Assembly: GCA_963555925.1 (NCBI GenBank)
Contig: CAUVXJ010000094.1
Location: 1-64,000 of the forward strand
Direction: 5' to 3'
Source of the DNA: Protofrankia sp963555925
GTDB taxonomy: Bacteria > Actinomycetota > Actinomycetes > Frankiales > Frankiaceae
Length of the DNA: 64,000 nucleotides
The translations under genes were made by a program, and so were the position numbers. The notes beneath the pieces are model-generated. The model worked only from the letters and a program-made list of their open reading frames with translations, had not been told where the DNA came from and made no database searches. Shown piece after piece: positions 25,875-36,000 of the stretch. How positions within the stretch are numbered: position 1 is the stretch's first letter; each line of letters opens with the position of its first letter.

Positions 25875-27000
25875 CCGGGCTCCTTCCCGACGGTACCCGC
25901 CGTCCCGACAGTGCTCGCCGTCCCGACAGTGCTCGCCGTCCCGACAGTGCTCGCCGTCGAGATGCGGCAACCCCGCCCATCGCCACCACGCCGGCCCCCG
26001 CCATGCCTGAGGCGGAGGCGAAGATGTTCGGCGGGGACAGAATCGCCACCCGCCCCAGGGGCCATACCCGCACGAACGCGCGGCCGACGACCTTGCTTTC
26101 CGGGATGGTCCCGTTCACCCGCGAATCCGACGACTCGCTGCGGTGGTCACCCATGACCCACAGCTCGCCGGCTGGCACCTTCACCGGAGCGAACTCACGT
26201 CCGGAGCCGGCCGGGCTGTTCTCGTAGACGTACGGCTCATCGAGCGGCTTGTCGTTGACCGTCACCCGTCCCTGAGCATCACAACAGGCGACGGTGTCGC
26301 CACCCACGCCGATGACACGCTTGATGAAGTCCTTGTCGCTGGGGGCGCCGAGGCCGAACACGCCCTGAACCGAGCGCACCGCGCGGGAGAGGACGTTGCT
26401 CGGCGGATCGATCAGGGTCTCGGCCCGCTCGAAGCCGGTTCCGTCGCCGTTGAAGACGACGATCTCACCGCGGTGGACATCCCTGAACCGGTAGACGAGC
26501 TTGTTGACCAGAACTCGGTCGTTGACCAGCAGGGTCCGTTCCATCGAGACGGTCGGGATCCAGAACGCCTGGACGAGGAACGCCTTGATGACCAGCGCGA
26601 GCAGGAATGCCACCAGCACGAGGACGGGTAGCTCGCGGGCGAACGAACCTCTGCCGCCGCGACCGCCCCGGCCTCGGCCCAGTCCCAGCCGCCCGCGCCG
26701 TGGGGTGGTCGCCTCCGCGGTCGGATCCGCCTCGAGCCCCTCGGCGTCACCACCGGTCACGGGCTCCGCGCTCACCACCGGGTCGGACGCGCCAACCGAC
26801 GACGTCACAACGTCTTCCCCGCGGCTGTCCGCAGGGACGGGTCCGGCACGCTCATGCGCGGCGTGACCGGCTTGGCCGTCATGCCCCGTCTTCTGCCCGA
26901 AGCCGTCCTGTTGCCCCAAGCCGTCATCAGGCGGCCCCTGGCCACTGGCCGGAACAGGAGCGTCCCAGCGCGCCGGAAGACTCTGCTCGGCTCCACTCAC
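25780..27000 (-). CDS. lepB: Signal peptidase I with long disordered N- and C-terminal extensions
   Basis: A 406-residue protein. An acidic/Gly-rich N-terminal region of about 120 residues precedes one membrane helix (LPVLVLVAFLLALVIKAFL). The catalytic Ser is in IPTVSMERTL and the Lys in DKDFIKRVIGVGGDTV; GELWVMGDHRSESSDSR is box E. After the normal end (about residue 330) it has an unusual Arg/Ser/Gly-rich C-terminal tail with RRALSG repeats that overlaps rnhB by 95 bases. It cleaves signal peptides at the outer membrane face. Confidence 0.93.
   Translation of the reverse strand: MSGAEQSLPARWDAPVPASGQGPPDDGLGQQDGFGQKTGHDGQAGHAAHERAGPVPADSRGEDVVTSSVGASDPVVSAEPVTGGDAEGLEADPTAEATTPRRGRLGLGRGRGGRGGRGSFARELPVLVLVAFLLALVIKAFLVQAFWIPTVSMERTLLVNDRVLVNKLVYRFRDVHRGEIVVFNGDGTGFERAETLIDPPSNVLSRAVRSVQGVFGLGAPSDKDFIKRVIGVGGDTVACCDAQGRVTVNDKPLDEPYVYENSPAGSGREFAPVKVPAGELWVMGDHRSESSDSRVNGTIPESKVVGRAFVRVWPLGRVAILSPPNIFASASGMAGAGVVAMGGVAASRRRALSGRRALSGRRALSGRRVPSGRSPGDDSGDDDRRRRGRRTRPYAAVHPGQRDDPT
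25900..25953. repeat. 18-bp tandem repeat x3 in the lepB tail
   Basis: CCGTCCCGACAGTGCTCG at 25900, 25918 and 25936, with a diverged fourth copy at 25882-25899 that holds part of the rnhB ribosome binding site. It codes RRALSG repeats. Confidence 0.93.
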
Positions 27001-27170
27001 CGCGCCACCTCATGGGTTGGCCGATCTCGGCCGAATTTGATGATCTTCACCGTGGTATCCGATCGGAATCGATCGTTGACCACCCTACGCGCACGGCCTG
27101 CCCCGGCAACGACACGGTGACGTACACGCGCCAACGCACGGTCAACGTCTGCGCCACCCCACGCAAAGTC

Positions 27171-27527
27171 TCAGCGTCCAGCCGGCCGACGCTTCTCCTT
27201 GATCTTTGCAGCCTTGCCACGCAGCTCACGGAGGTAATACAGCTTCGCTCGCCGCACGTCACCACTGGTCACGATTTCGATCTTGGAGACGACCGGGCTG
27301 TGAACCGGGAAGGTTCGCTCAACCCCGACACCGAAACTGACCTTGCGGACCGTGAAGGTCTCGCGAACGCCACCGCCCTGCCGGCGGATGACAACGCCCT
27401 GGAAAACCTGGATGCGCTGGCGATTGCCCTCGACGACACGGACGTGGACCTTCAGGGTGTCGCCCGGCCAGAACTGCGGGACGTCGGTCCTCAGCGACGC
27501 GGCGTCGAGGCTGTCCAGGGTTTGCAT
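27171..27527 (-). CDS. rplS: 50S ribosomal protein L19
   Basis: A 118-residue protein, the usual length. It starts MQTLDSLDAASLRTDVPQFW; FQGVVIRRQGGGVRETFTVR, ERTFPVHSPVV and RRAKLYYLRELRGKAAKI are L19 hallmarks. ATG 27527 is chosen over the open frame to 27584. It sits at the 30S-50S interface. It is the last gene of the ffh-rpsP-khpA-rimM-trmD-rplS order. Confidence 0.97.
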   Translation of the reverse strand: MQTLDSLDAASLRTDVPQFWPGDTLKVHVRVVEGNRQRIQVFQGVVIRRQGGGVRETFTVRKVSFGVGVERTFPVHSPVVSKIEIVTSGDVRRAKLYYLRELRGKAAKIKEKRRPAGR

Positions 27528-27666
27528 GGCAGTCGCTTTCTCGCGGGAATGACGGGGATGAATCGGCTGTAGTCCAACCGTCAAAGATGATCAATCATTG
27601 TGGATCATACCGTCGCCCACCCGGTGGAAGTTCCAACTAGGGCGGCAGACGGCCGGACACCGCATC

Positions 27667-28401
27667 CTACTGTGCCACACGACCGGCCGGGTCGGTGCCG
27701 GCCGGGTCGGTGCCGGCCAACAGATCCGGCCGGCGTTGCGCGGTCCGCCGCAGAGCCACCTCCCGACGCCACCGGATGATGGCGCCGTGGTCACCGGAGC
27801 GCAGCACGGCGGGCACCTCGCGGTCGTGCCACACCGGTGGGCGGGTGTAGACCGGCGGTTCCAGGAGCCCGTTGGCGAAGGAGTCGTCCGCAACGGACTC
27901 GGCGTTACCCACCACACCGGGCAGCAGCCGGGTGACCGCCTCCACCATCACCAGGGTCGCGACCTCTCCCCCAGCCAGCACGTAGTCACCGAGTGAGATC
28001 TCGTCGTCGGCCCATGCCTCGATGACCCGCGCGTCGATTCCCTCATAGCGGCCGCAACAGAACACCAGCCACGGTTCAGCGGCCAGACCGCCGGCGTATC
28101 CCTGGGTGAAGGGCCGGCCGACCGGGGTCGGGACGATGATCCGCGGTCGCCGGCCATCGGCCGCCCCCGATTCGCTCACCTCGGTCAGCGCCGCCCACCA
28201 CGGTTCCGGCCGCATCACCATGCCCGGCCCCCCGCCATAGGGGGCGTCGTCAACGGTCCGGTGCACGTCACTCGCCCACTGCCGAAGATCGTGCAGATGA
28301 ACGTCGATGATGCCCCGGTCACGCGCCCGGCCGACCAGCGACAGTTCCAACGGGCTGAGATAGTCAGGAAAGATCGTGATGATGTCAACGCGCACGGTCA
28401 C
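27667..28401 (-). CDS. trmD: tRNA (guanine-N1)-methyltransferase TrmD
   Basis: A 244-residue protein with SPOUT knot motifs: RVDIITIFPDYL at the N-terminus, YGGGPGMVMRPEPWW, FCCGRYEGIDARV and SLGDYVLAGGE. It methylates G37 of tRNAs. A 15-bp duplication codes GTDPA repeats at its C-terminus. The start overlaps rimM by 4 bases. Confidence 0.97.
   Translation of the reverse strand: MTVRVDIITIFPDYLSPLELSLVGRARDRGIIDVHLHDLRQWASDVHRTVDDAPYGGGPGMVMRPEPWWAALTEVSESGAADGRRPRIIVPTPVGRPFTQGYAGGLAAEPWLVFCCGRYEGIDARVIEAWADDEISLGDYVLAGGEVATLVMVEAVTRLLPGVVGNAESVADDSFANGLLEPPVYTRPPVWHDREVPAVLRSGDHGAIIRWRREVALRRTAQRRPDLLAGTDPAGTDPAGRVAQ
27685..27714. repeat. 15-bp tandem repeat x2 in the trmD tail
   Basis: GGCCGGGTCGGTGCC at 27685-27699 and 27700-27714, coding duplicated GTDPA at the TrmD C-terminus. 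Confidence 0.9.
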
Positions 28402-28985
28402 TCCAGGTCGAGCAGGCCTGGCGGCGGGTCGACCACGAGCCGGCCGTCGGACACCTCGACGCTGGGGACGATCTCGCGCACGAACGGAATGAGTACTTCG
28501 CGCCCGTCGGCGCGGCCGACCGCGAGCAGCTCCCCGGCGGGTGTGTGGACCACATCGACGACCGTACCGACGGCCGCGCCGTCCACGGTCAGCACCTGGA
28601 GTCCGACGAGGTCACGGTCCCACCACAGGTCGTCCGCGGCATCGTCGTCGTCGTCCGCGGCAGCACCCACGGCGTCGGGCGCGATGGTGAGGATCCGGCC
28701 ACGCAAGGCTTCGGCGGCGGTACGGTCATCGACCCCCTCGAACCGTACGAGCAGGCGCCCGCCATGCCAATGGGACCCGGCGATCACCAACAGACCGGCG
28801 ACCGGGGTGTCGCCGTGAAACCGAGACCCCGGCGCGAAGCGTCGGTCCGGAACATCCGTCCGGACGTCGATCGTCACGTCCCCGCGGACGCCATGGGGAC
28901 GTCCGATCCGACCGACGACGACCTGTTCGTCGGTCGGGCTGCCCGAAGGCCGCCGGCTACCGGTCGACGTCGACGACGTCGACAC
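28398..28985 (-). CDS. rimM: Ribosome maturation factor RimM
   Basis: About 195 residues. VVVGRIGRPHGVRGDV is the RimM N-terminal motif. The later part has PRC-barrel segments DLVGLQVLTVDGAAVGTVVD and REVLIPFVREIVP. An acidic insert of six to eight Asp (AAADDDDDAADD) lies in the linker between the domains. The GTG at 28985 lies inside the khpA 3' end (about 28-base overlap). It acts in 30S head assembly. Confidence 0.93.
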   Translation of the reverse strand: MSTSSTSTGSRRPSGSPTDEQVVVGRIGRPHGVRGDVTIDVRTDVPDRRFAPGSRFHGDTPVAGLLVIAGSHWHGGRLLVRFEGVDDRTAAEALRGRILTIAPDAVGAAADDDDDAADDLWWDRDLVGLQVLTVDGAAVGTVVDVVHTPAGELLAVGRADGREVLIPFVREIVPSVEVSDGRLVVDPPPGLLDLE

Positions 28986-29190
28986 GCAGACCTCGGCCTC
29001 CCACACCGGCCATGACCGTCCGCAGCGCGCGGGCGGTCCGCCCGCCGCGCCCGATCACCTTGCCGAGATCGTCTGGATGCACACGGACCTCCAGGGTCCG
29101 ACCCCGGCGACCCGACTGCATGTCGACGCGCACATCATCGGGATGATCGACGATGCCCCGGACAAGATGCTCGAGCGCGGCCTCCAGCAC
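28957..29190 (-). CDS. khpA: KH-domain RNA-binding protein KhpA
   Basis: A 77-residue KH type II protein: LEHLVRGIVDHPDDVRVD and VHPDDLGKVIGRGGRTARAL with the G-R-G-G loop. It begins with GTG directly after the TAA of rpsP (no gap), so translation is coupled. KhpA binds sRNAs and mRNAs with KhpB in other bacteria. Confidence 0.93.
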   Translation of the reverse strand: MLEAALEHLVRGIVDHPDDVRVDMQSGRRGRTLEVRVHPDDLGKVIGRGGRTARALRTVMAGVGGRGLRVDVVDVDR

Positions 29191-29652
29191 TTACTGCCCC
29201 GCCGGAGTCGACGGCTCGGCCGCCGGTGCGCTCTGCTGCTGCTCGCCCGCGGGTGCGTCGTCGGAAGCCTTCTTGGCCTTCTTCGGGGTGGTGGCAGGCT
29301 TGTCGCCGAGACCCGCAGCTGCCCGAGCCGCAGCCTGGAAGATCTCCCGCTTGTCAGGCTTGGGAGCCGCGACCTTCATCGGCGGTGGCGCGGGCAGACC
29401 CTTGAACTTCTGCCAGTCACCGGTGACCTTGAGGATCGCGAGCACCGGCTCGGTCGGCTGAGCGCCCACACCGAGCCAGTACCCGGCGCGTTCACCGTCC
29501 ACCTTGATGATGCTCGGGTCGGACTTGGGGTGATACTGCCCGATCGCCTCGATGACCCGTCCGTCTCGCTTGGTACGGGCGTCCGCGATGACGATGCGGT
29601 AGTGCGGCTCGCGCATCTTGCCGAGACGCTGAAGTTTGATCTTGGTTGCCAC
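29191..29652 (-). CDS. rpsP: 30S ribosomal protein S16 with C-terminal extension
   Basis: A 153-residue protein. ATKIKLQRLGKMREPHYRIV and RTKRDGRVIEAIGQYHP are S16. Typical S16 is 80-100 residues; here a Lys/Ala/Pro-rich tail (residues about 95-153, with ATTPKKAKKASDD) follows. GTG 29652 matches the family N-terminus. Confidence 0.96.
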   Translation of the reverse strand: MATKIKLQRLGKMREPHYRIVIADARTKRDGRVIEAIGQYHPKSDPSIIKVDGERAGYWLGVGAQPTEPVLAILKVTGDWQKFKGLPAPPPMKVAAPKPDKREIFQAAARAAAGLGDKPATTPKKAKKASDDAPAGEQQQSAPAAEPSTPAGQ

Positions 29653-29862
29653 GATTGTCGAACTGCTCCAGACGTACGTCAGTAGCCACTGGAATGCCAC
29701 GGTGGGGACGCGGAACACCGGCAGCTGGGTTTTCGGAGCGTCAAAGCGGTGGAGAGGGCCACCGCGACGACGCCGATGGTGAGGAACCCATGTCGTTCCC
29801 ATAGTTTGCCAGATCGCGAGCGCCGATACGCCCCCGGGCCGGTGGGCACTGCCCGGAGCCTG

Positions 29863-31467
29863 TCAGCGCTGCCTACCGCGACCCCGCCCGGGCGGCGGAC
29901 CCCCCGGTGGCAAACCGCTACCACGCATCAGGGCGGACAGGTCGGGCATGGCCGGATCACCGAGCCCGGCGGGCGGGCCGCCGGGTTGGCCGCCGGGTTG
30001 GCCGCCCGGTATGCCGCCCGCGCGCCGGGCCTGCGCGGCGGCCTGCTGGGCCTGGGTCTGCGCGGCGCGTGCAGCCGGATTGCCCTTGCGGTTCGCGCCT
30101 TTTCCCTTCTTGCCCGCCTTGCGGTTGGCCGCGCCCCGGCCGCCCTGCCCACCGCCGGGCAACCCCATTCCGCCGGTCATCTTCTTCATGACCTTGCGCG
30201 CCTCGGCAAACCGGTCGAGCAGCTGGTTGACCTCAGTGACGGTGACGCCGGAGCCTCGGGCCACCCGAGCCTTGCGGGACGCCTGGAGAATCCGCGGGTC
30301 GTGGCGCTCAGCCGGGGTCATCGACCGGATGATCGCGACTACCCGATCGACGTCACGTTCACCGACCTGGGACAGCTGCTCCTTCATCTGCCCCATCCCG
30401 GGCAGCATTCCGAGCAGGTTGGCGATCGGCCCCATCTTGCGGACGGCGAGCATCTGATCGAGGAAATCCGACAGCGTGAACTCCGAGGCGGCCATCTTGG
30501 CCGCCATCGCCTCGGCCTGGTCGGCCTCGAACGCCTTCTCCGCCTGCTCGATGAGGGTGAGGACGTCACCCATCCCCAGAATGCGCGACGCCATCCGCTC
30601 GGGGTGGAAGACGTCGAAGTCCTCCAGCGCCTCACCGGTCGACGCGAACATGATCGGTTTGCCGGTCAGATGCGCGACCGACAACGCGGCGCCACCGCGG
30701 GCGTCGCCGTCGAGCTTGGTGAGCACGACGGCAGTGAAACCGACACCGTCTGCGAAGGCCTGTGCGGTGGTGACGGCATCCTGGCCGATCATCGCGTCGA
30801 CGACGAACAGGATCTCGTCCGGCGACGTGACGTCCCTGATGTCCGCCGCCTGCCGCATCATCTCGACGTCCACGCCGAGACGGCCGGCGGTGTCGACGAC
30901 CACCACGTCGTATTGGCGACGCCGCGCATGTTCCACGGCGGCACGCGCGACCGCGACCGGGTCGCCCACCCCGTTGCCGGGCTCGGGCGCGAACACGTCG
31001 ACCTCGGCCCGGGCGGCCACAACCTGAAGCTGGGTGACCGCGTTCGGACGTTGCAGGTCGGCGGCGACCAGCAGCGGCGTGTGCCCCTGGGCCGCGAGCC
31101 ACCGGCCGAGCTTGCCGGCGAGGGTCGTCTTACCCGTACCCTGCAGGCCGGCGAGGAGGATGACGGTGGGAGGCGCCTTGGCCAACCGCAGGGTCGTCGT
31201 GCCGCCACCCAGGATCGCGACGAGCTCTTCGTTCACGATCTTGATGACCTGCTGGGCCGGGTTCAGGGACGTCGAGACCTCCGAACCCATCGCCCGCTCG
31301 CGCACGGCTGCGATGAAGGCCCGAACCGCCGGCAACGCGACGTCGGCCTCCAGCAACGCCACCCGGATCTCCCGGGCGGTCGCATTGATGTCAGCCTCGG
31401 ACAACCGCCCCTTGCCGCGGAGCGACGAGAAAGCCTTGTCGAGGCGGCTGGACAGGGTGTCGAACAC
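29863..31467 (-). CDS. ffh: Signal recognition particle protein Ffh
   Basis: A 534-residue protein: four-helix N domain (VFDTLSSRLDKAFSSLRGKG), GTPase G domain with GLQGTGKTTLAGKLG, VVVDTAGRLGVD and VLTKLDGDARGGAAL, and a Met-rich M domain (LGMLPGMGQMKEQLSQV) that binds signal sequences and 4.5S RNA. A Gly/Pro/Arg-rich tail follows. GTG 31467 has GGAG at good distance; GTG 31473 is also possible. It pairs with FtsY for co-translational targeting. Confidence 0.97.
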   Translation of the reverse strand: MFDTLSSRLDKAFSSLRGKGRLSEADINATAREIRVALLEADVALPAVRAFIAAVRERAMGSEVSTSLNPAQQVIKIVNEELVAILGGGTTTLRLAKAPPTVILLAGLQGTGKTTLAGKLGRWLAAQGHTPLLVAADLQRPNAVTQLQVVAARAEVDVFAPEPGNGVGDPVAVARAAVEHARRRQYDVVVVDTAGRLGVDVEMMRQAADIRDVTSPDEILFVVDAMIGQDAVTTAQAFADGVGFTAVVLTKLDGDARGGAALSVAHLTGKPIMFASTGEALEDFDVFHPERMASRILGMGDVLTLIEQAEKAFEADQAEAMAAKMAASEFTLSDFLDQMLAVRKMGPIANLLGMLPGMGQMKEQLSQVGERDVDRVVAIIRSMTPAERHDPRILQASRKARVARGSGVTVTEVNQLLDRFAEARKVMKKMTGGMGLPGGGQGGRGAANRKAGKKGKGANRKGNPAARAAQTQAQQAAAQARRAGGIPGGQPGGQPGGPPAGLGDPAMPDLSALMRGSGLPPGGPPPGRGRGRQR

Positions 31468-31750
31468 GCGCACACTCCGAGATCGCTGGCGAACCGCAGC
31501 TCTCAGGGTACGCACCGGGACAGCGCTGCGGACAGCCCGACGAGGTACGCCCACACGGTGATCACGGTGCAAACCTGCAGCGATCACCGCCCTCCCCGTC
31601 GAGGACGGCGGGTACACCTCGCCGGACATCACGTCCCGGCCACCGGGTCCGGCCGGGCTCCGAACCCCACCTTGGCACTGTAGGTCACCGCGACGCCGGG
31701 TGAAAGGGACTCCTCGTGGCCACAGCGTGGGCTCCGACGACGCTCCGTCA

Positions 31751-31795
31751 GGGGTGTCCCGGTCAGGAATGTCCCGGTCAGGAATGTCCCGGTCA
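31751..31795. repeat. 15-bp tandem repeat x3 spanning the ftsY stop
   Basis: GGAATGTCCCGGTCA at 31766-31780 and 31781-31795, with a one- or two-mismatch copy at 31751-31765. The last copy contains the ftsY stop codon (TGA, 31795-31793); the first two lie in the ftsY-ffh spacer. Confidence 0.92.
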
Positions 31796-33031
31796 GGTCG
31801 CCGGATCTCCCAGCAACGCGTCGACGAATGCCTCCGGATCGAACGGCGCGAGGTCGTCGGGTCCCTCCCCGAGACCGACCAGCTTCACCGGCACGCCGAG
31901 TTCCCGCTGGACGGCGATCACGATGCCACCCTTGGCGGTCCCGTCGAGCTTGGTGAGCACGATCCCCGTGATGTCCACCGCCCGGGTGAACACCCGGGCC
32001 TGTTCCACGGCGTTCTGTCCGGTCGTCGCGTCGAGGACGAGCAGGACCTCGTCCACCGGACCGATCTTGGTCACCACACGTTTGATCTTGGCGAGCTCGT
32101 CCATGAGCCCGGCCTTCGTGTGCAGGCGTCCGGCCGTGTCCACCACCACGGTGTCCGCCCCGACACCGATCCCTCGTCTGGCGGCCTCGAAGGCGACCGA
32201 TGCGGGATCTCCGCCCTCGCCGCCGCGCACCGTCTGCGCCCCAACCCTGCTCCCCCACGTCTCCAGCTGGTCAGCGGCGGCGGCCCGGAAGGTGTCTGCC
32301 GCGCCCAGCACCACCGTGCGGTCGTCCGCCACCAGCAGACGGGCGATCTTTCCGCAGGTCGTGGTCTTACCGGTGCCGTTCACCCCGACAACGAGGATGT
32401 TCGCGGGCCGGCCGTCCGCGGTCGCGTGCAGCGTGCGGTCCATGCTGGTACCGATCTGGGCGAGCAGCTCGTCGCGCAGCAGCGCACGCACATCCTCAGG
32501 CCGCCGGGCGCCGAGAACCTTGACCCTCATACGCAGCGACGCGACCAGCTCCTGGGTAGGCACCACACCGACATCGGCGACCAGCAGGGTCGTCTCGATG
32601 TCGTCCCAGGCATCGTCATCGAGGTTGTCCCGGGACAACAGCAGCAGAAGGCCACGGCCCAGGCTGTTCTGGGACCGCGCGAGCCGCTCCCGCAGACGGA
32701 CCAACCGGCCCGCGGCCGGGGCCGGTACCTCCAGTCGGGCTTCCCGTTCGAGTTCCAGTTCGTACAGTTCGTCCTCGGCCGCAGCGTCGGCCTCGACTGC
32801 AGCGTCGGCCTCGACTGCGGGTTCGGGGATATCGACGGTCTCGACCGTCCGCCGGGGTGTGTCACGTGGGATCTCGGCGTCGTCACCCACTCCGGGCCGG
32901 TAGTCCACGCCCGGATGCGGCCGGGCACGGGTGGGCGTGTCTCGATGTCGGCGCCGGGTGCCCAGCACCAAGCCGGCGGAGGCGACAAGACCGAACACGA
33001 CGATCGCGATGATGATGAGGACGTACTCCAC
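31793..33031 (-). CDS. ftsY: SRP receptor FtsY
   Basis: A 412-residue protein with an N-terminal membrane helix (VLIIIAIVVFGLVASAGLVLG), an acidic A region with VEADAA repeats (18-bp duplication), then the NG domain: GVNGTGKTTTCGKIARLL, VVDTAGRLHTKAGLMDEL and LTKLDGTAKGG. A transmembrane anchored FtsY is normal in Actinobacteria. It lies 34 bp downstream of smc. Confidence 0.96.
   Translation of the reverse strand: MEYVLIIIAIVVFGLVASAGLVLGTRRRHRDTPTRARPHPGVDYRPGVGDDAEIPRDTPRRTVETVDIPEPAVEADAAVEADAAAEDELYELELEREARLEVPAPAAGRLVRLRERLARSQNSLGRGLLLLLSRDNLDDDAWDDIETTLLVADVGVVPTQELVASLRMRVKVLGARRPEDVRALLRDELLAQIGTSMDRTLHATADGRPANILVVGVNGTGKTTTCGKIARLLVADDRTVVLGAADTFRAAAADQLETWGSRVGAQTVRGGEGGDPASVAFEAARRGIGVGADTVVVDTAGRLHTKAGLMDELAKIKRVVTKIGPVDEVLLVLDATTGQNAVEQARVFTRAVDITGIVLTKLDGTAKGGIVIAVQRELGVPVKLVGLGEGPDDLAPFDPEAFVDALLGDPAT
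32781..32816. repeat. 18-bp tandem repeat x2 in ftsY
   Basis: GCAGCGTCGGCCTCGACT at 32781-32798 and 32799-32816, coding duplicated VEADAA in the acidic region of FtsY. Confidence 0.92.
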
Positions 33032-33065
33032 GCCTCCGATCCTGACAGACCAGACGGTGGCTTAC

Positions 33066-36000
33066 TCAGGCCGTAGCGCGTTCCCGGAGCCGCTGGCTGA
33101 TCACTGTGGTGACTCCGTCCCCACGCATCGACACACCGTAGAGCGCGTCCGCGATCTCCATCGTGCGCTTCTGGTGGGTGATAATGATCAACTGAGATTT
33201 CGCCCGCAGACCTTCCAACGCCTCCAGCAGCCGACCGAGGTTGCGGTCGTCAAGGGCGGCCTCAACCTCGTCCAACACGTAGAAGGGTGACGGCCGGGCG
33301 CGAAAGATCGCGAGCAGCAGGGCGATCGCCGTCAGCGAACGCTCACCGCCTGACAACAGCGACAGACGCTTGACCTTCTTGCCCGGTGGCCGCGCCTCCA
33401 CCTCGATTCCGGTAGTGAGCATGTCATCGGGATCGGTGAGCACGAGCCGGCCGTCACCGCCGGGGAACAGGGTTGCGAAAACTATCTCGAACTCGCGCGC
33501 CGTGTCCTCGAACGCCGCGCGAAAGACATCCCGGACCCGCTCGTCGACCTCGGCGACGACCAACAGAAGATCACGACGGGTATTCTTGATGTCGTCGAGC
33601 TGCGTTGACAGAAACGACGCACGCTCGGTCAGCGCCTCGAACTCCTCGAGTGCGAGCGGGTTGACCTTACCCAGCCGGGCGAGCTGCCGTTCGGCCGCAG
33701 CCGCCCGTGCCGACTGCTCGGCCCGGTCGAACGCGACGGCCTCGCAGTCGGGGGTGTCCGGCGGCACGGGCATGTGCGGTCCGTACTCGTTGACAAGATC
33801 ATCGGCCGCGATGCTGTGCTCCTCGAACGCCTTGGTCTCCAGCGTCTCCACCCGCAGGCGCTTCTGCGCGCGGGCGAGCTCGTCGCGATGGACATCGTCG
33901 CGCAGCGCGGCGAGTTCGGCGGCGAGTGTCCGGACCTGCTCGCGGACGGCGGTCAGATCGGACTCGGTCTGCCGGCGAAGCGCTTCGACGCGCCGGCGTT
34001 CGGTGTCGGCGGCGACCAGGGAGTGCTCCAGCGCTGCGAGAGCATGACCGGCGGCGTCGGCCACAGCCGCGGCGACACTCGCCTGACGCTCCCGGATCTC
34101 CCGTCGCCGCGCCGCTGCCAGCCGCGCGGCCCGTTCGTTCGCGGCGGACCGTACCAGCGCGTCCGCGCGGCCGGCCAGCGCCCGGGCCCGTTCCTCGCTG
34201 GTACGCACCGCGAGGCGTGCCTCGACCTCCTCGCCGCGCACGGCCGCGGTCGCGGCGGCGAGACGGTCGCGCTGCTCCGATGACCTCTCCCCGACGTCGG
34301 GTTCCGACGATGTCGCGGCCAGCGTCGCCTCCAGCTCGGCCAGAGCGCCGTATGCCTGGTCACGGGCGGTTTCAGCCTGTATCCGGACGCGTTCGAGACG
34401 TTCGACCTCCGCGGCCCCCGACCGGTTCATCCGCTCCAGCTGGGACAGCTGCTCGGACAACGCCCGGTACCGGGCGTCCGCGCCGTGCAGCGCCGCCGAC
34501 GCGTCGTCGATCCCGCCGCGGGCCCGCTTCACCTCCTCGCCTGCTGCGGCGACGGCGCCGGCTGCACGTTCACCGCTGGCTGCGGCCTCAAGCATCCGGG
34601 ATTCCGCCTCGTCCGCCGCGGCCCGCAGCTCCAGCAGGGATGGCGCGCGTGCGCTGCCGCCGATGGCGAATCCGGGCCCGATCACGTCACCGGCCCGGGT
34701 GACCGCCCGGATGCCGGGATGCTCGCGGACGAGGTCAACGGCCACCTCGAGGTCGGCGACAACCATGGTGGCGGCAAGCAGCCGCGCCACTCCCGCGGCA
34801 TAGCGCGGGTCGCTGACCCGGACGAGGTCCGCGGCCCGAACCCCACCGCGACGCGCGTCGGGTGGCAGGGCCGCGGTGGGATCTGCATCGGGCGTCTCGA
34901 CACCGGACCCGTCGGCGACGATCAGTGCCGCACGCCCCGCGTCGACAGCGCGCAGCCACTCGAACGCGGTGCTGACATCCCCGACGGCGCCGACCGCCAC
35001 GGCGTCGGCGGCGGGACCCAGCACGGCTGCCACGGCGGTCTCCGCCCCCGGCTCGACCGACAGAAAAGCCGCGAGGCGGCCCAGTACACCGGTGGGCACT
35101 GTGGACCCGTCCGGCCGGGCGGTAGCGGCGTCCAGCAGCGCGGCAGCGCCGTCCTTGGGCGTCAGCGACAGGGTGAGTGCCTCCCGCCGGGCCTTCCAGG
35201 AGGCCCGATCGCGTTCCGCGGAACGCTCCTGCGAACGCAGACTCTCCAACCGTGCCGTGGCGTCGCCATGGACCGCCACGGCCTCGGCATGGCGTGCTGC
35301 CAGCTCGGCGCGGGTCGTCTGGATCTGCGCGAGCTCCGAGCTCAAGGTGACGCGCTGCTCGCTTGCCTCGCCGCCGCGGTGCCGAGCGGCGTCCACCGCC
35401 TCGGACATCCGGACGATCTCAGTTTCGGCGCTGGTGGCGCGGGATCGCGCAGCCTCCACCCGTCCGGCCATTCGGGCCAGATTCTCCCGCCGGCTCGACG
35501 CCTCCCGTGCGGCGGCGATGAGCGCCTTCTCCTCACCGGCCAGTGCGGCTTCAAGCTCGGCCCGGCGGGCGACGACCTCAGCGAGGCCATCGCGATCAGC
35601 ATCCAATCGAACACCGAGAGCATTCTCCTGTTCCCGAACGGCTGCAGCCTCCTGTTCCAACTGTTCGGGGTCTCGCCCACCGCGGGGTTCGTCGGCGCCG
35701 GAGCGCAGCAGCCGGACCCGTTCGGCTGCGAGTGACCGGGTACCCCGCAGGCGTTCCCGCAGGGACGCCAGGGCATGCCAGACCTCGCCCGCGGCGACGG
35801 CCTGGGGGGTCACCGCGGCAAGCTCGACCTCCAGGACCTGCTCACGCTGCTGGCTGTCGGTATGGGCACGCCCGGCCGTGGCGAGGCGGACCCGCAGCGC
35901 TTCTTCATCCCTGACATCGGAGGCGATGTCACCGCGCGCAGTGACGATGTCGTCGGCCAACAGGCGCAGCCGCGAGTCACGCACCGCCGCCTGGATGACG

